Shown here one piece after another: positions 44,875 to 55,319 of a stretch of 64,000 bases of DNA. The notes under the pieces were generated by a model. It was given only the letters and a program-made list of their open reading frames with translations, did not search any database and was not told where the DNA came from. How positions within the stretch are numbered: the first letter of the stretch is position 1; every line of letters starts with the position of its first letter. The stretch is from Mytilus californianus. Its lineage: Eukaryota > Mollusca > Bivalvia > Mytilida > Mytilidae. The stretch covers positions 63,992,995 through 64,056,994 of the forward strand of contig NW_026262690.1 in NCBI RefSeq assembly GCF_021869535.1. The letters are read 5' to 3'. The translations under genes and the position numbers were made by a program.

Positions 44875-45925
44875 TTTTGTCTCGCCTGTGACGAAAGTCG
44901 CAGTATGCGAGACATATTAGGTATTACTATCCGGCGGCGGCGTAAACATTTTGTATAAAGCTTTATATTTCAGAAGGTAGAAGACCTGGATGCTTCATAT
45001 CTTGTATGCAGATACCTTATGTTACGAAGTTTCCTTCTGTCATATGTCCAATGTCATTGACCTCATTTTCATAGTTCAGTGACTGCTTGAAACAAAATTT
45101 GAGTTTTTTGTCATGTGAATTTCTAACTTATTGAGAGTAATAGGATAACCATATTTGGTATATGGGTTTCTTGCAACGTCTACATGTCCGTCAGACAGGG
45201 TTCACCTGACCTCGAACTCATTTCACGGATCAGTGATCAAGGTTAAATATGCGATTAGGTCTGTTTCTCAAATGCTATAAGCAGTAGGCTAACTATATGT
45301 GTTGTATGGAATGACTGTAATGGGTACATGTCAGTCTGGCAGTTTTCATCTGACCTTCACCTCATTTTCATGGTTCATTGGTCAATGTTAAGTTTTTGTG
45401 GTTTGGTCCTTTTTTCAAGTTCTATAAGCAATAGGTCAACAATATTTAGTGAATGGAATGATTGTAAGGTGTACATGTCTGTCTGGCAGGTATCATCTGA
45501 CCTTGACCCCATTTTCATGGTTCATTGGTCAATGTTAAATGTTTTGTGTTTTGGTCTGTTTTTCAAGTACTATAAGCAATATGTCAACTATATTTGGTGT
45601 ATGGAATGATTGTAAGGTGTACATGTCGGTCTGGCAGGTTTCATCTAACCTTGACCTCATTTTCATGGTTCATTGTTCAATGTTAAGTTTTTGTGGTTTG
45701 GTCTACTTTTTCAATTATCATAAGCAATAGGTGAACTTTATTTTGTGTATAAAAAAATGGTAAGGTCAAGGTGTATATGTCTGTCTGGCAGCATTTATTT
45801 GACCTGAAGTTCTGTGGTGCTTTTAGTTAAACTTTTATCTATAATACTTTCAACATAAAATCAATGGTCAGTAATTTAAAGCAGGCGAGACATTTCAGCG
45901 TGTGCACTCTTGTGCTTTAATGACA
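44875..45925 (+). mobile_element. Helitron-like non-autonomous element with five ~148-bp tandem units
   Basis: 5' part: TTTTTGTCTCGCCTGTGACG, GCAGTATGCGAGACATATTA, then a CCGGCGGCGGCG microsatellite. The array follows, with CATGG/CACGG anchors at 45070, 45224, 45369, 45516 and 45664 (spacing 145-154 bp); each unit holds TTGACCTCATTTTCATGG and TGTACATGTC(T/G)GTCTGGCAG. 3' part: CAGGCGAGACATTTCAGCGTG with a short GTGTGCAC hairpin. The ends match the layout of 34697-35545 on the other strand. The unit length and phrase resemble the ancient bivalve satellite BIV160, from memory. It lies in a peroxidase intron. Confidence 0.75.
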
Positions 45926-46364
45926 TCACCCCAAAAAATTGACAATGCCTGTATTCGTCTCATTTAAAAACATATCTGAATGTCAAAGTACACAGCCATG
46001 TTGTTGTGTATCAGTGATTATTTCCCACTTGTGTATGCTCTCCTTTTAAAAGAAAAAATTTAAAGTCCTTGGCATTTTTTTTCTCTGTAAAAGTTTCATT
46101 TCCGACGGAATAAACACACTAGTGTGAAGATGGAATACACTATTGCATTTCATGTACCGGAATATATATACACGCCGGAATGAACGTGCGCTTAAAATAT
46201 GAAAGATCTGAGTCATAAATTGGAAACACTTAATTTGTTCATTTTAAATTTTTAGTAAAACTGATTGTCAAGGGTACAAATTGAGATAAACTAATAACAT
46301 CATCAAAAGTTATGATAACAATATCATAATACTATTAATGATAATAAAATAATTAAATTCATAC

Positions 46365-46531
46365 CTTTTATTGTTAATGGATTCAGTTTCCGAAATTCTG
46401 AAAGTTTTCTCCTACCAAAATATACTGATTCTAATACATCTTCAAGCTTTGTTAATGAAGATTTTTTCAGTTCGGCATTCAGTCTGGAGAAGCAAGGCAA
46501 ACACTAATATGAAGCCGAGTCCAACATCCAT
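46365..46531 (-). CDS. Peroxidase exon 1: signal peptide
   Basis: ATG at 46531 opens MDVGLGFILVFALLLQTECR, a clear signal peptide with a hydrophobic core and small/Cys residues at the cleavage region. After FINK the frame shifts by one base; the other frame continues LEDVLESVYFGRRKLSEF to a GTATGA donor at 46364. Upstream exons are not needed, since the start codon is here. Confidence 0.6.
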
Positions 46532-46834
46532 TACAAAATATTTGGTAAAAGTGATCTGAATCCTCGATGTAAAAAAACAAAATTGGCAATGTTTTTAGTT
46601 ATATTTACATTCAGATATGTTTCATTAGAATCCGTACTTCTGATTGGCTGACAACAATCGCAAGGCATTCCATACAACAGCTATGACTGCACGTGCTATC
46701 TGTGACTATGTTAAAATAATGTAAAGAAAAACAAACGGAAAGCTTTATAGAACTTTGACGGTTGTAGCATAAACATGTAATTACAGTCCAGGATTCTATA
46801 CTTCCTCAAAATTATTTCCCCAGCAACCTATGTT

Positions 46835-46955
46835 TTTCAATCTTAAAAATAGAAGCCATTGTGAGGGATGACGCTGTCAATTTAGCTCTTGTAAACCGTT
46901 CAATTTATCCAATTATCATCATTACGATCCTTACATGACAGTTGTATATTTCCTT
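46835..46955 (-). repeat. Family E fold-back repeat copy
   Basis: GAAGCCATTGTGAGGGATGA, GTTCAATTTATCCAATTATC and ATTACGATCCTTACATGACA; reverse of 2350-2455. Confidence 0.65.
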
Positions 46956-47254
46956 GTTTTTAGCAATGTGCAGTTTTCTATCCACATTGATAGAAAACAA
47001 AGAAATATTGATGCCAACGTTAAAAAGATAAATAATGTAATACAAATAGACAGGAATGTACATTTCATGGATAAAATAATTAAAATGCCTAAATTTTAAT
47101 TGAAAAAATAAGTGAACTAAAATTTAAAATTGATATAAGTCAGAAATACACCTCAAGTTTTGACATTACATGTGTCAACTTCCAAGCAAGGACCGAAGTT
47201 CATAAACTCGGCAATAAACGCAAAAAAGTTCGGAGAGCCGACGACCTTGCTTCT

Positions 47255-47312
47255 GAATTTATTCCATGTGCCTGTCCCAAGTCAGGAATCTCGTAATTGT
47301 TGTCCGTTGGGG
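47255..47312 (+). repeat. Isolated family A core box
   Basis: ATTCCATGTGCCTGTCCCAA then GTCAGGAATCTCGTAATTGT. Only the shared core survives. Confidence 0.6.
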
Positions 47313-47479
47313 TATCTAAGTGCTTTTGTGTCATTTTAGGAATTGGAGTTGATGGCAGATCTTCAGCATTATCTCTTAGATTTACTCACACATACATTTT
47401 AGACTCAGGGCAATTTAAAACTTACCATGTTATATAGACACCTAACTGTCTATGGTTGAAAACCGTATGTGGACTTAAT

Positions 47480-47872
47480 CTAACATCGGACTCGGACTTC
47501 TTTTAAACAGAGTTTTACTGTGCGTTTTGCTGTGTTTATTTATTCCACATTCTCGAGATGTATAGGGGAGGGTTGAGATCTCACAAAACATGTTTAACAC
47601 CCGCCGCACTTTTGCGCCTGTCCTAAGTCAAGAACCTCTAGTCTTTTTTAGTCTTGTGTGTGTTTTTTTTTTTTAAATTTTGGTTCATTTGTATGTTTTG
47701 GCGTCTATTTCGCCTAACTAGTATACATTATTGCTTTGGGGCCAGCTGAAGCCCGCTTCCGGAAGCGGGATTTTCTTGCTGCATTGAAGACCCTTTGGTG
47801 GGCTTGGATTGTTTTCCGCTCTTTGGTCGGGTTGATGTCTCTTTGACACATTTCTCGTTTCCATTCTCTATT
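47480..47872 (+). repeat. Family B 3' end, diverged
   Basis: TAACATCGGACTCGGACTTC, GGTTGAGATCTCACAAAACA, CTGTCCTAAGTCAAGAACCT and GTCTCTTTGACACATTTC; more mismatches than the other copies. Confidence 0.8.
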
Positions 47873-49290
47873 ATATTCTAATTGTCTTTTAGTATAATAC
47901 TATTTGTGCTGTTCGGTTACTGTCTCATTAGCGTATACTTTTCAGCTTTTTTATTCATAACAAAATTTGTGTTTTGCGTCTTATTGTCTTTTTTAATACC
48001 TTAAGAAGTCGAAGTGATTTAATGTATGTGAACGTGTCCTTTTTCGATAACATTTCTGCACATGAGATTCCAGAATAAGCATGTTTACCCGCCCTTTATC
48101 TTCTTGTAAATATGAAAGAGCTCAGAAGAATCATTTATCAGCAATGTTGTTTGATCTATATTATAAGTCGTGCAAATTACAATCAATATACTTTTTACAT
48201 TTGAGTACTTACAAAGTGTTTGATAATATTCTGTAGATAAAGCTGATATGTGCACATGTATTTGTCAAATTATTACATATACTGATTCAAGAATTGAAAT
48301 AAATGGACACTTAAATTCATATTTCGATATACAAGTCCGTCAATTCTGGAATGTGAAAATTCTTGTGCCGTTTATGACAACAAAATGTGTACATAATTTG
48401 TTTTAAATCTATTGTGTGTCTGATCGATTTGAAGTTTAGTATATATTGTTTTTGATCTTTGATTTTTATGTTATTTGAAAAAAAAAACATGCAACGTTTA
48501 TGGATTTCTATTCTAAAGTTAATTGGTATGATTGAACGAAATGAAAGTACAGCAATGCATTAGAGCAATACATGTTTCTATATTTGTTCTTAATAATTTT
48601 TTTTTAATTATCTAAAATTATCATTCAGATTGCATGTGTTGTTTTTGTGTATATTGTATGAACTTTGTGATTTGTCTTGATTTGTATGGTCTTTACAGTC
48701 TGATTAAAATCAGACCTATCGTAACTCGTGTGCTCGTATATATAAGAATAACGAAATCATATATCTATATTTCAATTACTACATAGATTGATGCTTGATT
48801 AGGAATAGAGAAATTTGATTTGATTTGAATACATTATCTAATTCAAGGTAACACACCTATCAATAACAATACTGTTAGAATGAAGTAAAATGTATTTATA
48901 AAAATAAAGCATGAAACAGTTTTTGTCGCAGACTTAAGTGCATTTAAGAACCCTAAATTTTACTATGCCTATAAGGTGTATCAAATTAACTTTGATAAGT
49001 TGAAACTTTGATAGGTCGTTGTTAGCTCAACTTCCAGTGGTGCATATTTCATGCAAATTCAGATCGGGAACTATTTAACAGTAATTAAGTCCAATAAAAC
49101 TGACCAATAGTTAGGTTAAACAACGTGGGTCGAGCGGGATGAAGGACGTACGGAGAATTTACTGGAAAAAAGGGTATTTTTATAGGGAATTCTCAAAAAG
49201 TTGTTGTATGTGTTCTTAAACGTGATCAAACGTGTGACATTCTATCACCACGAGGCACCGGGTATATCATTCCCATTCCGATTGGACGTG
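47873..49290. other. Unassigned A/T-rich stretch
   Basis: No gene or repeat partner recognised. Confidence 0.3.
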
Positions 49291-49305
49291 GCTGCGTATT
49301 TATAC
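49280..49305 (-). promoter_or_regulatory. Possible TATA box and adjacent CCAAT box on the minus strand
   Basis: On the minus strand TATAAATA (49304-49297) is followed by CGCAGCCACGTCCAAT. It lies 2.8 kb upstream of the peroxidase start codon and points toward it, so it could serve that gene through a 5' leader intron. An AT-rich genome produces such boxes often by chance, and here CCAAT lies downstream of TATA, not in the usual upstream position. Confidence 0.2.
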
Positions 49306-50054
49306 TTCCCGCATAGTTAAACGGACACCTCTCTTTGCAATGGAGTTTACTGACGGATCGGAAAAGTCAAGGGGACAATATTTCTCTACCCTTGTTTACC
49401 ATTGGGGTTTGTATCTAAGGAATTAATAGAAAAGACTATAACTTAAAGAAATGCAAAGATGAACAAGACTAAGTAACCTATCAAAAAATCCAGGACATAT
49501 AGAACAGTAAAAATTGATGCAAAACATGCAATGAATAATAACTTTAACATATGTTACCATATTGTTAAGCAACGAATTCATACACAAACAAATCATATAT
49601 AATTTATTTTGATTTTGCAGAAAAGCATCATTTAGTACAGAAAAGACACAGTGTCATTTATTTGGATACGGTATAATCGTCTGGAAACAACTATAGACAA
49701 GCATTGACAGAGATATTAATTGTTCAATTCGGAGTTAATTCCTGACTGATGGTTTTTGCTTGTCTAAATGATTTTGTTTGTAGATTTCAAAAGTAGGCAT
49801 ACAAACAGTTATGCTTTAATCCAAAATACTGATGTGTTTAAAAAGCTAAAGATAGTAGAATGGGAAATATAGAAGAAAGTTCCCGGAAATTCAGAATATT
49901 ATTCAAAACTTGGGCGAATAAAAAAAAATACATAGACGGACACAACACATTAAAATACAATAACACAAACTGTTTTTAATATTTCTTCGATTATGCAGTT
50001 ACCATATACGACTTATCATCGGATTTTGTCTCGGCATTATAAGCACAGTGAGTG
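49306..50054. other. Unassigned stretch
   Basis: Nothing recognised. Confidence 0.3.
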
Positions 50055-50260
50055 CTACTGGAGCACCAGAGTCCCCTCCGTCCTATTAATCGGTATGCTT
50101 TCAGTTGCCCAGTCATTTGTTTTCTTGGTAGTGTTTATTGGCTGATATTTGCCTGTTCGTCTTATTTTTACTGGCCATAGTGTTGTCTGTCCAATTTTTT
50201 ACTTATGATTGTTGTTGCTTCTTTGGTGCCTTCCAATTACTTGTTTACATGAATTTTTAA
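50055..50260 (+). repeat. Penelope-like 3' UTR scrap
   Basis: GGAGCACCAGAGTCCCCTCC, TTTGCCTGTTCGTCTTATTT and TACTGGCCATAGTGTTGTCT parallel the 3' UTR at 19970-20100. Confidence 0.5.
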
Positions 50261-50374
50261 TTGTCACTAAAACTGCTCGCTTACTTAGTCATATGATACC
50301 TCAAATTTAAAATTTAAAAGTTGAATATGTTTTTCATTCTTAAATAGCTAAGTTTTACTTTCATTCAAAAACGT

Positions 50375-50530
50375 TATTTGTTATTTCGGGGCCTTTTATA
50401 GCTCACTATGGGTTTTGCTCATTGTTGAAGGCCGTACGGTGACCTATAGTTGTTAACTTCTACGTTATTTGGTCTCTGATGGAGAGTGGTCTCATTTGTG
50501 ATTATACTACATCTTCTTATTTTAATATTA
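50375..50530 (+). repeat. Family A fragment
   Basis: TTATTTCGGGGCCTTTTATA through GAAGGCCGTACGGTGACCTA to a degenerate ATACTACATCTTC end. Confidence 0.8.
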
Positions 50531-51829
50531 GTTTAGTATATATCCATGCATTGGTTCAATAATTTCCTTAACATTATAATTTCAATTACATTTTCCAAGT
50601 TTAGTCAAAAGTTATAAATCAAGATAAAAGATATTGCTTAACTATAACAAGAATCAGATATGACAGATATCATGTCACTTTCAAACAAACACTAGATAAA
50701 TAAGTATACATGTCAATTTCGTAGAATTTTGAAGTGCATATTTGAGTAAAATAAGGTGATTGTCCTTTGTGGAAATGATAAACAAAAGTCTTCTACTGCT
50801 TATCGTATATATGTATACGCTTAAATCTGATTTTTTTTTCATAAACAATGGAAATTTGTCTAAACAATGACAACCATTTCATTTGATTTTAATAAGAAAA
50901 ACGCAAAACAGCGGACGATGAAGATTACAATCAAACTTTCAGTCTACTGGTATGTGAGTAGTGAAGAATGGTATAACACCTACGATTGTAATGGATAAAA
51001 CCAGTGTGAGATAACAGATTCTCCTCTAGGTTACGAATGAATTTTTATTGTAAAGCGAATTTATAAGTAATATATTACATGTCTATTTAAATCTTTTGAA
51101 TTGAGAGCAGTAGCTTCATGTCTTTATCAAAATTTCATATAGATCGTAGATCACGTTCTCTATTCATGGTTGTAAGGTTGTCCAATGCTCAAATTTAATT
51201 TACCATTTACCTTTAAAAACCATATAAAGTCATTTCATTTAGTAAATGAGTCTTCTTTCTGAGAAATAATTTACTATGGACCAGGCATTAAATTGTGTAT
51301 TAAAAAGGTGGACCGTGTAGGAAACGAAGTATGGATCTTACAATTTCATTGATGTTCAAAAGATCTTTGGATATTGTTTTCATCGGTACTAATATAGATT
51401 TTTTTTATCAATGAATTGAAACATAATTAATTATATGTTGCTATATATACAGTTAGTAACGCTTCCGTTTCTATATCCTTTCGATACTTATATTTTGGCA
51501 TTGCACAAGGCCATGTTTTCCTAAACAATTATAACGTATTTACACTAAAACAATTGGGTGGTTACTGATTGATATTTTGTATTGGATGCATGATTATTTT
51601 TTATTAGTTGTCATTGTCTTGGGACTAATTTTAGTACAAATGCATGTACTCTCAGATCGTGAGTACATGTACTCTGTATCTTTAGTGCTTTTTGTTAGTT
51701 GTTTTATGCTTTGTATCGATATGATGAGTCAAGCCCTTTATGACTGATTTGTATAGTTTGTGTATTTGTTGTCTGTTACACTACTGCCCAAATTGAAGGG
51801 GGTGTGTTAGACGCCGGAAAACATGTGAA
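50531..51829. other. Unassigned A/T-rich stretch
   Basis: No gene recognised. A short inverted phrase around GTACTCTCAGATCGTGAGTAC (51647-51667) is a minor palindrome. Confidence 0.3.
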
Positions 51830-51920
51830 AATGTATTTGTAAATTTCTACGTCAACCATTTGGTCTCTGGTGGAAAGTTTTCTATTGGCAATCATACCAC
51901 ATCTTCTTATTTTTATATTA
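51830..51920 (+). repeat. Family A terminal fragment
   Basis: ATTTGGTCTCTGGTGGAAAG and TTGGCAATCATACCACATCT. Confidence 0.75.
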
Positions 51921-51929
51921 GAACTGCCA

Positions 51930-52550
51930 CATTTTATATATGCCTGTACCAAGTCAGAAGCTGAGATTTATGAATTGTCGTTTGTTGCCAGAGGCGGATT
52001 TAGGGAGACAGGTGCCCGGGACCCCTTTTGTGGGAAAAATTTTGTTGATTATTTAGGGACCACTGAAGCATGACTGGAGCGGGCCCCCTCTTATGCCTCT
52101 TATGGCAGTCACTGCCCCCCTCTTATGAAAATTTTTGGATTTGCCACTGGTTGCTGTTTATCATTTTTGTTTTTCGTTTATTGTTTTGTATAGTTTGTTC
52201 TTGTGTTGTGCTGTTGCACCACTGTCTCGGGTTAGGGGATGGTTGGACGTCAGCCACATTCTGTACGTGTGACTGTCCCAAATCAGGAGCATTTAATTCA
52301 TTGGTTGTCATTTGTTGCTGTATATCATATTTGTTTTTCGTTTGTTGTTTAATGCATAAATCAGGTCGTTAGTTTTCGGATTTGAATTGTTTTATATATT
52401 TTTTTATATCGGAGCCTTTTATAGCTTGCTTGGTTTTGCTCATCGTTGAAGGCCGTACGGTCACCAATAGTTGATAACATCTCCGTCATTTGGTCTCCGG
52501 TGGATAGATGTTTCATGATCATGCAATCATACCACATCTTCTTATTTCAT
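51930..52550 (+). repeat. Two family A copies, the first interrupted by a MITE
   Basis: The first copy (51930-51987 plus 52151 to about 52200) is split inside the GTCGTTTGTTGCTGTTTATC box. The second (52210-52550) runs from GACTGTCCCAAATCAGGAGC to ATGCAATCATACCACATCTT. Confidence 0.8.
51988..52150. mobile_element. 163-bp MITE inserted into family A, TTG target duplication
   Basis: Ends CCAGAGGCGGATTTAGG and GGATTTGCCACTGG are imperfect inverted repeats. TTG flanks both sides (51985-51987, 52151-52153). Removing the insert and one TTG restores the family A phrase present in every other copy. The end sequence resembles the element at 8703-8898. Confidence 0.8.
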
Positions 52551-52640
52551 ACTGGCAGGAATAATGCACGTAAGATTATATATAAATAGCCTCTCGTTTC
52601 GTTCCTATTAAATTATATTAAAAAATAATTGGGTATTTAT

Positions 52641-52798
52641 ATAAGGAATGACTGTAATATTTTTCCTGTCTATGAAGAAATAACGTCAAAAATGTGGTGT
52701 TCACTGAATAACCCGAAGTAGGGGTTATTTAAAAGTGTGCACCACATTTTTTTAGGTTATTTCGAATAGACTGAAAAAATATTACAGTCATTCCTTAT
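52641..52798. mobile_element. 158-bp fold-back MITE with 59-bp arms
   Basis: ATAAGGAATGACTGTAATAT at the left edge and its reverse complement at the right edge bound arms with about 90 percent identity. The loop contains a second small hairpin (AATAACCC / GGGGTTATT). Confidence 0.85.
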
Positions 52799-52984
52799 AA
52801 TTAAATTCTAAATACCATTTTAAGGAATAAATCATGAAAAAACGTTGATGTCGTCATATATATATATATTAATTAGATTGTATTTGGACATTGATGTCAT
52901 GTTTAATGCTTGGTGTTAAGCAAACGTCAACTATTCCATACAGCCAAAGCTTCTTTTACGTTTATACATAATAGTTTATATAAA

Positions 52985-53330
52985 ATTAAGAAGGTGTGGT
53001 ATGATTGACAATCAGACAACTCTCCACCAGAGACTAAATGACGTTTAGAAGTTAACAACTATATGTCAACGTACGGCCTTCAACAATGAGCAAACCCCAT
53101 ACAGCATAGTAAGCTATAATAGGCCCCGAAATGACAAATGTAAACTATTCAAACGAGAAAACTAACGGCCTGATTTTAGTACAAAATAATAAAAAAAATA
53201 AAAAAAAAAAAAAAAAATCATAATATACAGCAACAAATGACAACACTGAACTGATTTATGTACAGGCTCCTGACTTGGGACTGAAGCACATACAGAATAT
53301 GTGACGGTTTTAAACGTGTTTGCTTGCGCA
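52985..53330 (-). repeat. Family A copy with A-tract expansion
   Basis: GGTATGATTGACAATCAGAC through AATAGGCCCCGAAATGACAA to GGCTCCTGACTTGGGACTG; an A-rich tract is expanded at about 53185-53217. Confidence 0.85.
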
Positions 53331-53517
53331 AAGATTCCACACTTCAACAGACAGAAGTAACAATGTTCCAGTTGGAAACATTATGAGTGATGCTTGTTCA
53401 CCAGTTTCTTTTTCATCAATCAAAAATTTTTCAAAGTCAATTGTATCAAAACTTTGAGTCTCTTTCTGATATGCATACAATGTAAGTGTTCCTGCTTTGA
53501 ATTTGGTGTTATGTTGT

Positions 53518-54100
53518 CTAATAGAGAGTTGTTTTTACGCTTTGCAGATATTTCTTCCTATAATCATCCAAGAGTGTTCTATCAGCTTGAGTGATTTTGA
53601 TTTCTTTGATTTTTGGCATTTTCACAACTGCCTTAAAAGGCACCAAACCTTCAGGGCGTTCGTAGTAAGAATCTGGATTCGTGAAGTAAAGATATGGCAA
53701 AGATGTGTTTTTTTTCATAAGTTCTGTACATACCGAAGAGAACGAAACAGCAAATTCAAGTGTATCTGGAGTAACGACTCCGCGACTCTTTTCACGAAAA
53801 ATCTTACGATTAAAATTGGTCGTAAGTTATACTGAAATGTTCATGACTTACGTGTATTTTTACTCTTAAGATTTTTTGTGAAAAGAGCTCCTGTCTCGCA
53901 TCAAGGAAAAAAAGTTTTCAACCATCTTTGTTGATATAACTTCATGCTTAATTTCAGGAACAATAACGGGATAGTCTTCAATTAAGGACTGCAGGAAACC
54001 AAGAAGCATTTTAATGTTATCCTGAAACACTTTCGAGACACAGCCTTGTGGTCCCTGAACAACTGTTGTAAGCGTATATGATGCCTTTTAACATTTTGTG
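53518..54100 (-). pseudogene. C-terminal fragment of an unidentified protein, split by a palindromic insertion
   Basis: The minus strand reads VVQGPQGCVSKVFQDNIKML then LLGFLQSLIEDYPVIVPEIK and ISTKMVENFFSLMRDR up to 53888. A 102-bp insertion follows. From 53785 the same frame resumes with GVVTPDTLEFAVSF, ELMKKNTSLPYLYF, YERPEGLVPFKAVVKMPKIK and DRTLLDDYRKKYLQSVKTTL, stopping at 53518. VENFFSLMR recalls the EN(F)F-x-x-(M/I)R box in the C-terminal half of several transposase-derived proteins, so a domesticated or resident transposon gene is possible. The family is not recognised, and upstream coding sequence is absent or separated by an intron. Confidence 0.5.
53786..53887. mobile_element. 102-bp palindromic insertion
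   Basis: CTCTTTTCACGAAAAATCTT on the left pairs with AAGATTTTTTGTGAAAAGAG on the right, with a further (CG)TAAGT/ACTTACG pair inside. It splits the open frame of the host fragment; removing it lets the frame continue. Confidence 0.75.
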
Positions 54101-54109
54101 ATGCTTTAG

Positions 54110-54300
54110 ACATTCATGCATTTTCACCATTCTTTTTCCCCCTTTTTTTGTGGGTTTTTCCCACATCCCACATTATAGTCATATCCCACTTCCTTCTTTT
54201 TTTCCCCCTTCTTTTTCCCAGTTCCCACTTTTTTTTACCCCCTATGTCTCACATCCCAAAAGTGTGTCACCCACCCCCCACTTATCAGATCGATCATGAC
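54110..54300 (+). repeat. Pyrimidine-rich TCCCAC degenerate repeat
   Basis: Repeated TCCCAC, TTTTTCCC and CCCCC phrases; low complexity. Confidence 0.6.
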
Positions 54301-54640
54301 AAAGCACAAAGGAGTACTCGTAGTTCCAAACATAATTATGATTAAGACATCTAAAATTACATAGAGCTTCCTTTAAATAATCTGGTAAGATAAATAGATA
54401 GTTTTCTAAATCACAATTTCATTTAAAAGGTCTATAGTTAAGTCATTTTAGTGAGTTGAAAAAATTGTACTGTACTCAGCTCACTTTTGCACCAGGTCTG
54501 TTTTTTTTAACATTTTTTAAAAAACAAATTAATGCATTAAGTTACATTTGATCAAGAACATATATATTGACATATATATACTGTTCCCAGATTTGATCTA
54601 AAATTGCTATATGCAACCCAGTATTCAAATTAACCACGAT
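54301..54640. other. Unassigned stretch
   Basis: Nothing recognised. Confidence 0.3.
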
Positions 54641-54647
54641 CAATTAA

Positions 54648-54871
54648 GGGGGTCTCATTGGGGGTTCTGATCCCGGATCCCGCTTACTGTTTTGTCAGAT
54701 TCCCGTATCCCGCTTACACTCTGTACGTAAGCAATTCTCATTTTTTTGTAATTTCCCGTGTCCCGCTAGACATCATTTCCCGTTTTCACGGCACAATAAT
54801 TTGACTTTCACGTGTCACGCTTACAAAAAAATCGGCAATCCTGGGTCACGCTTAGACCCTAATTAGACCCA
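54648..54871. mobile_element. 224-bp MITE-like element with TTCCCGTATCCCGCTTAC units and 7-bp duplication
   Basis: CAATTAA lies at 54641-54647 and 54872-54878. The ends carry GGGTCTCATTGGGGG and, inverted, GGGTCTAATTAGGG. The interior holds five to six degenerate units of (T)TCCCGTATCCCGCTTAC, some with TCACGTGTCACGCTTAC. Confidence 0.65.
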
Positions 54872-54878
54872 CAATTAA

Positions 54879-55319
54879 TATTAACCAACAACTTGTACAA
54901 CATAGCTGGTCTAGTTTATTACAATGAGCCTTTCCCACATACCTATCAATCTACTTTTTTTTCAGATATTTCAATTTCTTCTTAATTCCCCATTACAAAT
55001 ATATCCGTACTAAGAGGTAGATTGTTTAACACCTGTACAATTTTGTAAAATGTTCCACGGGCAGGGCGAATATCCAAATGGGACGAAAATAGGAGGTACT
55101 CCTGTTTCCGGTGGTATAACCAATCAAATTTCCCCACACAACCAAAACAATAAACATGGATGGAAAAAGGAACGAGTGAAACAGACGTGGCAAAATTAAC
55201 TGGATTCGCGGCGATTTATAGCGACATGCAATTTGACATAGCGCATTTTTCGTAATATAGATAATTAGGTAAGCACGCTATAAAATCTGCAACATTGAAA
55301 TAACTCATGTTTTACATAA
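54879..55319. other. Unassigned stretch
   Basis: Nothing recognised. Confidence 0.3.

Larger units (their letters stand above)
34319..46531 (-). pseudogene. Animal heme peroxidase gene, multi-exon, with frameshifts and stops
   Basis: Nine exon-like blocks on the minus strand spell a peroxidase of the peroxidasin/myeloperoxidase superfamily (heme-dependent oxidation by hydrogen peroxide). They are: signal peptide, propeptide, Cys-containing linker, VPEGDERF-NCLNFVRS, EQINEITAFIDGGMLYGS, GNLLPTGPSFC, LLVREHNRIA with QHITYNEWLPIVVG, KYAHSL (proximal heme His), DHGLPSYNEF, and VDLYVGAITER-FACLIAKQF. Phases match at most junctions. The sequence is secreted by prediction. Breaks: a frameshift in exon 1, a possible one at 42134, a base missing before LLVREHNR, TAA at 39965-39967, another frameshift near 39870, and at least two stops plus a frame change in the 39.3-39.6 kb block. 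The final C-terminal exon was not found. It is either a pseudogene or a real gene in an indel-rich assembly; shared in-frame stops favour decay. Confidence 0.8.

Noticed and set aside
45328..45730. Overlapping open frames reading MSVWQ(F/V)SS repeatedly
   Set aside because: They are the 148-bp tandem array of a Helitron-like element translated in one frame.
44878..45730. CRISPR-like array
   Set aside because: Direct repeats are ~148 bp without unique spacers and the genome is eukaryotic.
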